Positions 50,316 through 58,831 of a stretch of DNA of 64,000 nt are shown piece after piece. A program made the translations under genes and the position numbers. Within the stretch, counting starts at the first letter, position 1; the number at the start of each line of letters is the position of its first letter. This stretch comes from Methanolobus chelungpuianus (GTDB lineage: Archaea; Halobacteriota; Methanosarcinia; Methanosarcinales; Methanosarcinaceae): NCBI RefSeq assembly GCF_024500045.1, contig NZ_JTEO01000001.1, forward strand, positions 101,904 to 165,903. Direction: 5' to 3'. The notes beneath the pieces were generated by a model. That model did not search any database. It saw only the letters and a program-made list of their open reading frames with translations, and was not told the origin of the DNA.

Positions 50316-51500
50316 TCAGGCAATTCCTTTAGCCCTAGCCCAGCTCCGGAGTTCTGCCCAGAATCCCGGATACTCGTCTTCCATTCCGTATTCTATCAGC
50401 CCCTGAAGCTTTTCAGGATCAATAGTTACCTTATAGATATTTCCCCCGCTGTCCTTTTCTCCATGCAGGTCTGAGAAGTACAGTCCGTCCGGTCCGAAGG
50501 CCAGGCCGCATGGGCTTGCAGGTCCCTTGCCGGTATATATTACAAAATCGTCATATGATTTGACTGCACTTGCCTGGGCGTTCAGTTCAATTTTAACTAT
50601 CCTCTTTCCCTTTCCATCCACTCTTCCTTCGCTGTAGGTATTGCCAAAAAGGGCTACGAACAAGTGGTCATTGAATTGGGGCGGGAACTGCCCTCCCTGC
50701 ATGAAGTCTAAGGCTGTCGGAGCCTGGGTATGGTGCCACCAGAATATGGATCCTTTGCGCATATCTCCGGGCCATCCATAGTTACCATACGGTTCTATCC
50801 TTGCAATGCGGTCATCCTTATGCGGCCCGTTGTCCGAAACATAGAGATGGTTATCGCTTTTTCTCCACACTCCTCCAAAAGGGTTCCTCAGGCCTCCGGC
50901 ATATACCGGACTATCCTGATAGGGGTTGTCCCAGGGTATGGTCCCGTCAGGATTAAGCCGCAATATTTTCCCGCGCAGGTCGTTCACATCCTGCGATTTC
51001 CATGCCTCTCCTCCATCCCCGTTGTTGATATACAGTTTACTGTCAGGTCCGATAGTAACAGCCTGTACCTGATGGGAGCGGAAAGTAGAAGGTATGTCAT
51101 CTATGATGGTTTCATGAGATTCCATCCTCAGTCCATCGCCGCTGCTTGTCCTGACAACCTTGGCCTTTGTTTTTTCACCCTCCTTGTATACCAGTGATAT
51201 GAACAGGTCACCTGTCAGGGGTTCTACACATATCCCTATAACCCCGGATTCACCTGTGCCCGGAAATTCGTGGCTGGGTCTGTAGTCCAGCAAATTCTCG
51301 GCATATGTATGCACTTTATAATCTTTTGTTACTGCCTTTACCTGCCCGTACAGTTCCGTTACATAAAATAACGGCTTTTCTTTAATATTACCCGTGTCCG
51401 GTACAAATGCAATGTTCACCGGCAGGTTTAGCCCTGAAAGGACTCGTTCTACCTTAAATCCTGGAAACACCCACCAGTAGTTGACATGATCTTGATTCAT
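50316..51500 (-). CDS. Glucose/sorbosone (PQQ-type) dehydrogenase-like beta-propeller
   Basis: 394 residues. Six-bladed beta-propeller of the soluble sugar dehydrogenase family: VERVLSGLNLPVNIAFVPD, the His-bearing FRSHQVQAVTIGPDSKLYINNGDGG, YAGGLRNPFGG with the Arg-Asn pair of the active site, HLYVSDNGP, NYGWPGD and SPCGLAFGPDGLYFSDLHG. Enzymes of this fold oxidise sugars with PQQ. No signal peptide is visible, which is unusual because known relatives act outside the cell. PQQ use in a methanogen would be surprising; it may bind another ligand. On the same strand as the aldo/keto reductase downstream. Confidence 0.82.
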   Translation of the reverse strand: MNQDHVNYWWVFPGFKVERVLSGLNLPVNIAFVPDTGNIKEKPLFYVTELYGQVKAVTKDYKVHTYAENLLDYRPSHEFPGTGESGVIGICVEPLTGDLFISLVYKEGEKTKAKVVRTSSGDGLRMESHETIIDDIPSTFRSHQVQAVTIGPDSKLYINNGDGGEAWKSQDVNDLRGKILRLNPDGTIPWDNPYQDSPVYAGGLRNPFGGVWRKSDNHLYVSDNGPHKDDRIARIEPYGNYGWPGDMRKGSIFWWHHTQAPTALDFMQGGQFPPQFNDHLFVALFGNTYSEGRVDGKGKRIVKIELNAQASAVKSYDDFVIYTGKGPASPCGLAFGPDGLYFSDLHGEKDSGGNIYKVTIDPEKLQGLIEYGMEDEYPGFWAELRSWARAKGIA

Positions 51501-51662
51501 TCATACTACCCCTTTCACTAGTTACATTCCCCAAATAACCAGTTGGAGTTTTATCCGGCCTTATAGATATACTTGTTCTTACTCTCGGGAAGGCAGTTCC
51601 GGAGTATGCCGGTCAGGCATTAAAACAAAACATATATGAATAGTACCACCATAAGGGAAGCC

Positions 51663-54377
51663 ATGAATTTTCAGATACTGGACGCTGATTATGTCCGTGA
51701 GGACAAGGGACCCGTCATCCGGCTTTTCGGGAGAGGAGAGGATGGCAGGAGCGTCTGTTGTTTTGTACCTGGTTTTGAGCCCTATTTCTATGTGAACACT
51801 AAAAGCGACCCCGGATCTGCCGGTGAGTTGCTCAAAGAGCGCTTTTCCTCCGCGATAAAGAAAGTGGAGATCGTTAATAAATTCGAGCCTGTAGGCTACC
51901 AAGTGTCTCCGAAGCCCATGCTCAAGGTGACCACCTACGATCCCGGGAACGTTCCCGAGATACGCGATGAGATAGCAGGCATCCCTGCTGTCAAGGAGAT
52001 ATACGAGACGGATATCCTCTTCAGGAACCGCTTCCTCATTGACCGTGAACTGCACGGCATGGGCTGGATTTCAGTTGAGCCCTCTTCCGATAGTTCCCCG
52101 GACCAGAGACTTTATTGTGACGACGTCATCACAGCCTCTTCCATAGAGGAGATCGAGAAACTTTCAAACGCCCCTCTGAAGTATCTTGCATTCGATATAG
52201 AATGCCTGCCTCTGGGCGGGTCTTTGCCCATGCCCGAGACATCTCCCATAATCATGGTCAGCCTTTCCTTCAGCCCTGCCTTTGAGGGTTATGGCTCCCT
52301 TGTGCTGGTCTCAAAGCCTGTAGAAGGAGTAAGCGATAATGTGGAGACCTTTGCCAGTGAAGCCGATATGCTCAACCGCTTCTTCGAAGTGTTCCAGCAG
52401 TACGATCCAGACATTGTCGGTGGCTACAACATACTGGACTTCGATATTCCCTATATTGTCGACAGGGTAAGCATCCTCAACGATCCTGTGAATACGGTCA
52501 GGCCGGTAACAGGCAGGGACGGCAGGCTGCTCAGTTACCGTAAGATAGGGACCCGCACCATGGTCTCCATGCCCGGGAGGGTAGTTGTGGATGCGCTGCC
52601 TCTTATCCGCAGCCAGTTCAGTCTGAAGCGATACACGCTCCGCAACGTGGCAAAGGAACTCCTTGATATGGAGAAACTGGACATCGCCCCCTCCGAGATG
52701 GAAGAGCACTGGGAAGACTCCGGGGAAAAGATACTGCGTTTCATCGATTACGCCCAGCGTGACTCCGAGCTTGCCCTGGAACTGTTCATGAGGCTCAGGC
52801 TGCTGGACAAGTATATTGCGGTGTCCCAGGTAAGCGGTTCCCTGCTGCAGGAGGTTGTCGACGGCGGCCAGACCTCCATGGTGGATAACCTGTTGCTCAG
52901 GGAATATGGCAAACGGGATCGCGTAATTCCTCCCAAGCCCTCCGATGATGAGGTAGGCTTCAGGAACCTCAGCAGTGAAGGTCTCAAAGGCGGTGAGGTC
53001 CTCGAGCCAAAGAAAGGGCTTATCGAGAACATCATCATAATGGACTACAAGTCACTTTATCCGACCATAATGATGGCGCATAACCTCTGCTATACCACCG
53101 TTGTGGAAAAGGACCGCCCGCAGGGAGAGACCATAAAGCCTCCTTCGGGAGGGGAATTCGTATCTGCGGAAATCTTCAAGGGCGTCATGCCGACTATCCT
53201 GGAGAATCTCCTGAACCGGAGAATAGAGACCAAGAAGCGCATGAAGGGTGCCTCCAGTGAGGAAGAGCATCGGGTGCTCGATGCAACCCAGCTTGCACTG
53301 AAGATCCTGCTTAACAGTTTCTACGGGTATTCAGGTTATACAAGAGCAAGGCTTTACAGTCTCCCGCTTGCCAATGCAGTTACGAGTTTCGGCAGGGAGA
53401 ATATCATTAATACACGGGCCATCATCAATGGACAGATCAACAAGGTCGTATTGAGGGACAGCAAGGTTCTCTTCACAGAGGAAGTGGATGTTCCCCGGGC
53501 AGGCGACAGGACAGTCTCACTTTCAGTTGTGTACGGGGATACAGACAGTGTTTTCGTCCAGTGCACTTCAAAGACTCCCATATCCCTCGATGATGCAGGC
53601 CTTGTGGGCAGCAGGATCGCAGATACGGTTTCAGCCTCACTGCCTGACCCGATGGAACTTGAATTCGAATCCATAGCAAGGAGAGGCATCTTCCTGGCCA
53701 AGAAGAGATATGCAATATGGGTCTTTGAACGCGCAGGAAATGAATGGAAGGATTCCATCAAGGTCAAAGGCATGGAAACTGTCCGGAGGGACTGGTGTGA
53801 GCTTACATCCAAGACGCTTAACCGTGTCCTGGAGTTGATCCTTAAGGAAGGTAATGTTGAGGCGGCAGTTTCCCACGTACGCCAGGTGGTGGACCGCGTG
53901 AGGAATATCGATGTGCGCAAGGACAAGGATATAATCGACGACCTTACCATGACACGCATGTTCTCGAAGAATGCCTCCCGCTATAAGAACAAGCAGCCCC
54001 ATCTCACTGTTGTTGAAAAGATAGAGGAGCGGACAGGTGCCCCGCCAGCTGTCGGTGAACGTATTCCCTTTGTCATTACGGCAGGCAAAGACCTTTTCGT
54101 CAACCGTGCAGAGGACCCGGAATATGTCAGGGAGCACAACATACCTATCGACGTAGATTACTATATCAAGAAACAGGTGCTTCCGCCCGTAGAGAGGATA
54201 CTGGATGCCTTTGGGGTTGACATCTCCAACCTCGATTATGACTCCAAACAAAAAGGCCTGTTCGATTTCTCTGACAGGCCAAGGGAACCGGCGGTCAACA
54301 ACAGGAAGAAGAGAGAGGAAAAGCCCTCAGGCAGTTCCCCTTCTGCAAGATCGCAGAGCTCCCTGTTTGATTTCTAG
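51663..54377 (+). CDS. polB: Family B DNA polymerase with two PCNA-binding motifs
   Basis: 904-residue replicative-type polymerase with 3'-5' proofreading. Exonuclease motifs FDIECLPL near 177 and YNILDFDIP near 256; polymerase motifs DYKSLYPTIM near 461, KILLNSFYGYSGYTRARLYS near 548 and YGDTDSVFVQ near 624 are intact. The C-terminus carries two PIP boxes for the sliding clamp: QKGLFDF at about 863-869 and QSSLFDF as the last seven residues (898-904), joined by a basic Ser/Pro-rich linker. Start ATG 51663 behind AAGGGAAG; an ATG at 51636 has no ribosome site. Converges on phoU. Confidence 0.96.
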   Translation: MNFQILDADYVREDKGPVIRLFGRGEDGRSVCCFVPGFEPYFYVNTKSDPGSAGELLKERFSSAIKKVEIVNKFEPVGYQVSPKPMLKVTTYDPGNVPEIRDEIAGIPAVKEIYETDILFRNRFLIDRELHGMGWISVEPSSDSSPDQRLYCDDVITASSIEEIEKLSNAPLKYLAFDIECLPLGGSLPMPETSPIIMVSLSFSPAFEGYGSLVLVSKPVEGVSDNVETFASEADMLNRFFEVFQQYDPDIVGGYNILDFDIPYIVDRVSILNDPVNTVRPVTGRDGRLLSYRKIGTRTMVSMPGRVVVDALPLIRSQFSLKRYTLRNVAKELLDMEKLDIAPSEMEEHWEDSGEKILRFIDYAQRDSELALELFMRLRLLDKYIAVSQVSGSLLQEVVDGGQTSMVDNLLLREYGKRDRVIPPKPSDDEVGFRNLSSEGLKGGEVLEPKKGLIENIIIMDYKSLYPTIMMAHNLCYTTVVEKDRPQGETIKPPSGGEFVSAEIFKGVMPTILENLLNRRIETKKRMKGASSEEEHRVLDATQLALKILLNSFYGYSGYTRARLYSLPLANAVTSFGRENIINTRAIINGQINKVVLRDSKVLFTEEVDVPRAGDRTVSLSVVYGDTDSVFVQCTSKTPISLDDAGLVGSRIADTVSASLPDPMELEFESIARRGIFLAKKRYAIWVFERAGNEWKDSIKVKGMETVRRDWCELTSKTLNRVLELILKEGNVEAAVSHVRQVVDRVRNIDVRKDKDIIDDLTMTRMFSKNASRYKNKQPHLTVVEKIEERTGAPPAVGERIPFVITAGKDLFVNRAEDPEYVREHNIPIDVDYYIKKQVLPPVERILDAFGVDISNLDYDSKQKGLFDFSDRPREPAVNNRKKREEKPSGSSPSARSQSSLFDF

Positions 54378-54414
54378 GCCTTGCGCCCCTTTTCTTTTTT
54401 ACACGATCCCGTGT

Positions 54415-55065
54415 CTAATTCAGATCCACTCTCTCGCCTGAGGCCATGTAGACCACGCTCTCGCAGATGTTGCACGCATGGTCACCTATGCGCTCCAGGT
54501 AGCGTATGACAAACAGCAGGTAAGATGCATTGTTTATCATGGACTTGTCATCACTCATCATTTCGATAAGCTCCCTCTGGGTCTCATAGAAGAGCCTGTC
54601 GATCTTGTCGTCTTCCTTAGCCGTTGCTCTGGCGAGCTTCTCGTCCAGTGTGTCAAAAGCCTTCATGGACCGCCTGAGCATTTCCTGCCCCAGTTCTGCC
54701 ATCCTGAAGATGTTTTCCGGAGCTTGTGTATGTCCTTCCTCAAGGCATCTGGTCCCTTTGGCAATGTCCACTGCATTATCGCTCATTCTCTCAAGGTCAA
54801 GCGATATCTTGAAGCAGGATGTCACAAATCTCATATCTCCGGCTGTCGGGCTCTCGCGTGCGATAAGCTGGGAAACGCACTTTTCTATCTTCAGATCGTA
54901 ACCATCGATCTCCTTATCTCTGCCAATGACCTCCTCTGCAAGCCCGATATCCCTTGAACCTAATGCCCTCACGGAATCTGTGACCAGCTTATGCGATTTC
55001 TCTCCCATTTCCATCACGTTCTTCTTGAGAACATCCAGACTGTGCTGGTAGTGTGTACGTGTCAT
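54415..55065 (-). CDS. phoU: Phosphate signalling complex accessory protein PhoU
   Basis: 216-residue all-helical protein with two three-helix repeats, each with the family metal-binding motif (DGYDLKIEKCVSQLIARESPTAGDMR and DKIDRLFYETQRELIEMM / YLERIGDHACNICESVVYM). PhoU restrains phosphate uptake through PstSCAB. Last gene of the operon, 3 bases after pstB. There is no PhoR/PhoB pair in the window, as usual in archaea. Confidence 0.96.
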   Translation of the reverse strand: MTRTHYQHSLDVLKKNVMEMGEKSHKLVTDSVRALGSRDIGLAEEVIGRDKEIDGYDLKIEKCVSQLIARESPTAGDMRFVTSCFKISLDLERMSDNAVDIAKGTRCLEEGHTQAPENIFRMAELGQEMLRRSMKAFDTLDEKLARATAKEDDKIDRLFYETQRELIEMMSDDKSMINNASYLLFVIRYLERIGDHACNICESVVYMASGERVDLN

Positions 55066-55068
55066 ATT

Positions 55069-55839
55069 TCACCCAAACCTTCCTGTAATATAATCTTCAG
55101 TTTCTCTTTTCTGCGGGCTCTCGAATATCTGCTCCGTTCTTCCGAACTCTATCAGGTCGCCAAGTAGGAAGAATGCCGTATAATCGGAAATCCTGGCAGC
55201 TTGTTGCATATTATGAGTAACTATTACAATAGTGTATTGCTTTTTAAGCTCCAGTATAAGGTCCTCTATCTTGTTAGTGGATATGGGATCGAGCGCACTG
55301 CATGGTTCGTCAAAGAGTATGACTTCCGGTTTCACTGCAAGGGTCCTTGCGATGCAGAGCCTCTGCTGCTGGCCGCCGCTGAGGTCAAGGGCTGAGGTGT
55401 TCAGCCTGCCGGAAACCTCGTCCCAGAGAGCACCGGATCTGAGTGCATATTCTACAATGCCGTCTATTTCTTTTCTGGGAGCGCCATGTATGCGGGGCCC
55501 GTATGCAACGTTGTCATGTATTGACATGGGGAAAGGATTAGGTTTCTGGAACACCATTCCTACCTTTTTTCTCAGGTCCACAACATCCACTGCCTTGCTG
55601 TATATGTCCTCTCCGTTGATATTCACATTACCTTCTATCCTGCAGTTTGGGATAAGGTCGTTCATCCTGTTGAGACACCTCAGGAATGTGGATTTACCAC
55701 AGCCCGAAGGCCCGATAAAGGCTGTTACGCTGTTCTTAGGTATATCTATAGATATGTCATGCAGCGCATGGTTTGTGCCGTACCAGAGGTTGAGCCCTCT
55801 GACCTCTATCTCCGTATCGCTTGTAAAATCATCTGTCAC
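55069..55839 (-). CDS. pstB: Phosphate ABC transporter ATP-binding protein
   Basis: 256-residue ATPase of the high-affinity phosphate importer. Walker [10 protein letters not shown] near 43, [15 protein letters not shown] (PstB-specific), [23 protein letters not shown]-loop, [15 protein letters not shown] signature and [16 protein letters not shown]alker B, H-loop [12 protein letters not shown] start at 55839 behind AGGTAAC. It follows pstA after 56 bases. Confidence 0.97.
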   Translation of the reverse strand: MTDDFTSDTEIEVRGLNLWYGTNHALHDISIDIPKNSVTAFIGPSGCGKSTFLRCLNRMNDLIPNCRIEGNVNINGEDIYSKAVDVVDLRKKVGMVFQKPNPFPMSIHDNVAYGPRIHGAPRKEIDGIVEYALRSGALWDEVSGRLNTSALDLSGGQQQRLCIARTLAVKPEVILFDEPCSALDPISTNKIEDLILELKKQYTIVIVTHNMQQAARISDYTAFFLLGDLIEFGRTEQIFESPQKRETEDYITGRFG

Positions 55840-55895
55840 AAATGTTACCTCTGGATCAGTTTATTATCAGTTGGTACTGCTTATGGGATTGATCT

Positions 55896-56753
55896 TCACC
55901 TGTGCATTTTCTTCCTGTAATGGTTTCGTATGGCTATGGCAAAAACGTTGACTCCGAGTACGATTATCATGAGTACCAGTGCCGTACCGTACTGGATGGG
56001 TCTTGTCTGTGCTATGTTTGTGCCCGCGGTGGCAAGCACGAACAGGTGGTAAGGCAACGCCATGAACTGCGAGAAAACCGAATCAGGCAGTCTTGGAAGG
56101 AAGTATGCTGCGCCGGTTAGCAGTATCGGTGCCGTTTCTCCGGCAACCCTGCCCACGCTTAATATGGCTCCCGTCACCATACCCGGGATTGCTACGGGCA
56201 GTACGACCCTGCGGATAGTCTGCCACTTCGTCACACCCAGGGCAAGTGAAGCTTCACGGTATTCCCTGGGGACGGTGATAAGGGCTTCCTGGCTTGACCT
56301 TATTATCACCGGCAGGATCATCAATGCAAGTGTAAGGGATGCTGCAAGTATGGAGGGTCCGAAACCGAGGTACTTTACAAACATGGCAAGCCCGAACAGG
56401 CCAAACACTACTGAAGGTGTTCCTGCAAGGTTGCTTATAGCCATCTCAATGGTCCATGTGACCTTTCCGGGCCTTGCATACTCGTTCAGGTAGATCGCTG
56501 CAAGGATTCCCAGGGGGAGCGCGAACGCCATTGAAACTATTATCAGGTAAATGGTTCCTACTATTGCAGGATAGATGCCTCCTGCTGTCATTCTTTTAGC
56601 CGGCATGCTTGTCAGGAACTCCAGGCTGAGCGCACTGTAACCATTGGCTACAATATAATACAGAATGATGAGTACAAACAGCACCACAAGTCCCATGGCC
56701 ATCCGCAAGAGAGTGAAAGCTATTTTTTCATTTGTCTTTGCATTTGAGAGCAT
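55896..56753 (-). CDS. pstA: Phosphate ABC transporter permease PstA
   Basis: 285 residues with six hydrophobic helices. The EAA loop EYREASLALGVTKWQTIRRVVLP and the ends VAGETAPILLTGAAYFLP are typical of PstA. It pairs with PstC to form the phosphate channel. Starts 4 bases after pstC ends. Confidence 0.96.
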   Translation of the reverse strand: MLSNAKTNEKIAFTLLRMAMGLVVLFVLIILYYIVANGYSALSLEFLTSMPAKRMTAGGIYPAIVGTIYLIIVSMAFALPLGILAAIYLNEYARPGKVTWTIEMAISNLAGTPSVVFGLFGLAMFVKYLGFGPSILAASLTLALMILPVIIRSSQEALITVPREYREASLALGVTKWQTIRRVVLPVAIPGMVTGAILSVGRVAGETAPILLTGAAYFLPRLPDSVFSQFMALPYHLFVLATAGTNIAQTRPIQYGTALVLMIIVLGVNVFAIAIRNHYRKKMHR

Positions 56754-56757
56754 ATTA

Positions 56758-57645
56758 TCACAATTTGAACCTGTACCTGTCCTTGATATGGCCGGCTACT
56801 ATGTTGATCAAGAAAGTGGTTATGAATAGCACGGATCCCACTGCAAAGAGTGCGTGGAAGTGTTCGCTTCCCTGGGGGACCTCTCCCATCTCAAGCGCAA
56901 TAGTAGCTGTCATAGTTCTTACAGGTTCGAACAGGCCGGAGGGGAATCCTGGCATTATGGCAGTGTTCCCTGTAACCATCATTACTACCATGGTCTCACC
57001 GATCGCACGTCCTATGCCAAGCATCACTGCAGCCGATATTCCTGAAAGTGCCGCTGGAACTGTTACCTTGTGGATGGTCTGCCATCTTGTGGACCCGAGG
57101 GCAAGGGATCCTTCCTTTATGGACCGTGGGACGGAACTGATAGCGTCCTCCGATATGGAGATGATCGTGGGCAGCGCCATTATTCCCAGCATTATGGATC
57201 CTGTAAGTGCGGTCTGTCCGGTACTAAGGTCAAGAGCATCCTGGACCAGGGGAACAAGCACGACAAGACCGAAGAAGCCAAAAACTACTGAAGGGATGCC
57301 TGCAAGTACCTCTGTTAAAGGTTTCAGTACGCCAGCAACCCTGGGGCCGGCAAGCTCGGACATGTATATTGCTGCTGCTATTCCGAGAGGTACTGCAAAC
57401 AGGATCGCTCCCACTGTCACCAGGATCGAACCGAAAAGCAGGGGCTGAAGTCCGAAGCGGGGATATGAGGATGTGGGGTACCAGCTTTTCTCGGTCAGGA
57501 AACTACTGAAGGAATAATCTTTAAAAAGCAGGATTCCATCCCGGAATAAAAATAAACAGAGAAGGAAAAGGGCAAGGACTGCCGCTGCTGCTGAAATAAA
57601 GAGCAGCGACTCAATACCTTTTTCCGTTCCATATCTCTTGAACAT
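56758..57645 (-). CDS. pstC: Phosphate ABC transporter permease PstC
   Basis: 295 residues with six hydrophobic helices. A PstC-type loop SIKEGSLALGSTRWQTIHKVTVP followed by GIGRAIGETMVVMMVTGN, which is the PstC form (Gly-Glu-Thr) of the motif. Partner of PstA. It starts 37 bases after pstS. Confidence 0.96.
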   Translation of the reverse strand: MFKRYGTEKGIESLLFISAAAAVLALFLLCLFLFRDGILLFKDYSFSSFLTEKSWYPTSSYPRFGLQPLLFGSILVTVGAILFAVPLGIAAAIYMSELAGPRVAGVLKPLTEVLAGIPSVVFGFFGLVVLVPLVQDALDLSTGQTALTGSIMLGIMALPTIISISEDAISSVPRSIKEGSLALGSTRWQTIHKVTVPAALSGISAAVMLGIGRAIGETMVVMMVTGNTAIMPGFPSGLFEPVRTMTATIALEMGEVPQGSEHFHALFAVGSVLFITTFLINIVAGHIKDRYRFKL

Positions 57646-57682
57646 CTGCTATCCTTATTTGTAAATTCAGCTTGTGACCTCT

Positions 57683-58576
57683 TCAGTTGGCTGCAGGGAA
57701 GTATCCGATCTCGGAAACTATTGCCTGGCCTGTTGGGCTCAGGACAAAGTCTATGAATTCCTTGACTGCTCCCTGTGGCTCACCGTTCGTATAATAGTAG
57801 AGCGGTCTTGAGAGGGGGTAGTCTCCACTGAGGATGTTCTCTTCAGTTGCTTCAACGAAGCCTTCTCCTCCGTCAAGTGTGACTGCCTTTACGCTATCAT
57901 CAAGGTATGCGAAGCCTATGTAGCCGATCGCTCCTTTGTTCCTTGATACTTCCTGGACTATTCCTCCTGTAGCAGGCTGTGCCAGTGCGTCAGGGCGGTA
58001 TTCCCTGTCCACGAGTATCTCTTCCTTGAAGTACTCGTAAGTACCGGAGCTGCTGTCACGGGTAATGACCGCTATTGGGCGATCCTCTCCGCCAACTTCT
58101 TTCCAGTTGCTGATATTACCGTCGTATATTCCCTGAAGCTGCTCATAGGTCAGCTGTGAGACGGGATTGTTCGGGTTTACAACGACTGCGATCCCGTCCC
58201 ATGCGATGGTGTGCTCTACCGGGTTAACTCCTCTCTGCTGGGCTTTCTGTATCTCTGAGTCCTTTATTTCCCTTGATGCCATTGCTATCGGGACCTCGCC
58301 GTCAATGAGAGCGGTAAACCCAACTCCTGAACCTCCTCCAATGACCGATACTCTTACGTTCTGATTCTCCATCATGAAATCCTCAGCTTCTGCCTGGGAG
58401 AGCGGCAGTACCGTATCTGATCCCTTTACTGTTATGCTTGAAGAGCTTGCATCCTGAACACCTGCAGTGTCGTCAGTTGCTCCGCGGTCCGTACATCCGA
58501 TACCCACGAAAACCAGTGCCATGAGCAGGAATACAATGAAAAATGCAGAAATGGCCTTTAACATTCCTTTTGACAT
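57683..58576 (-). CDS. pstS: Phosphate-binding lipoprotein of the ABC transporter
   Basis: 297-residue extracytoplasmic phosphate receptor. Signal peptide with a lipobox-like VGIGC near residue 28, so lipid-anchored. Phosphate-site strands are visible: SITVKGSDTVLPLSQAEAEDFM, VIGGGSGVGFTALIDG, IAMASREIKDSE, ITRDSSSGTYEYFKEEIL and KGAIGYIGFAYLD. First gene of pstSCAB-phoU, behind GAAAGGTG. A perfect inverted repeat overlaps its predicted transcription start. Confidence 0.96.
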   Translation of the reverse strand: MSKGMLKAISAFFIVFLLMALVFVGIGCTDRGATDDTAGVQDASSSSITVKGSDTVLPLSQAEAEDFMMENQNVRVSVIGGGSGVGFTALIDGEVPIAMASREIKDSEIQKAQQRGVNPVEHTIAWDGIAVVVNPNNPVSQLTYEQLQGIYDGNISNWKEVGGEDRPIAVITRDSSSGTYEYFKEEILVDREYRPDALAQPATGGIVQEVSRNKGAIGYIGFAYLDDSVKAVTLDGGEGFVEATEENILSGDYPLSRPLYYYTNGEPQGAVKEFIDFVLSPTGQAIVSEIGYFPAAN

Positions 58577-58645
58577 TTAGTAATTCACCTTTCAGTTTAC
58601 TTTCCCTATACTTTCTTTAGTTGACAGTTGACCTACACGGATATT

Positions 58646-58664
58646 ATACATAACGCTTATGTAT
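58646..58664. promoter_or_regulatory. Perfect inverted repeat at the pstS promoter
   Basis: ATACATAA (58646-58653), CGC, TTATGTAT (58657-58664). It lies 5-22 bases downstream of the TATA-like ATATATATAG (minus strand, 58669-58679) and 70-90 bases before the pstS ATG, covering the likely start site. Candidate operator for phosphate control. Confidence 0.6.
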
Positions 58665-58668
58665 TTAC

Positions 58669-58679
58669 TATATATATTT
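58669..58679 (-). promoter_or_regulatory. TATA box of the pst operon
   Basis: Minus strand reads AATATATATAG about 93 bases before the pstS ATG. The A/T-rich gap to pyrC also holds several rightward TATA-like runs, so this is a divergent promoter region. Confidence 0.5.
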
Positions 58680-58831
58680 CACGATTTAATCCTCTAGGTA
58701 TATATTTAGAATATAGTGTCTATTGGGTATATATATTATATGTAGTAATTTTCACATTGGTCGGGATTTCTTGAATTCATACGTCGAATCTATCAGAACA
58801 TGCATATATGCTGAAGAATATAAATGGTGTT

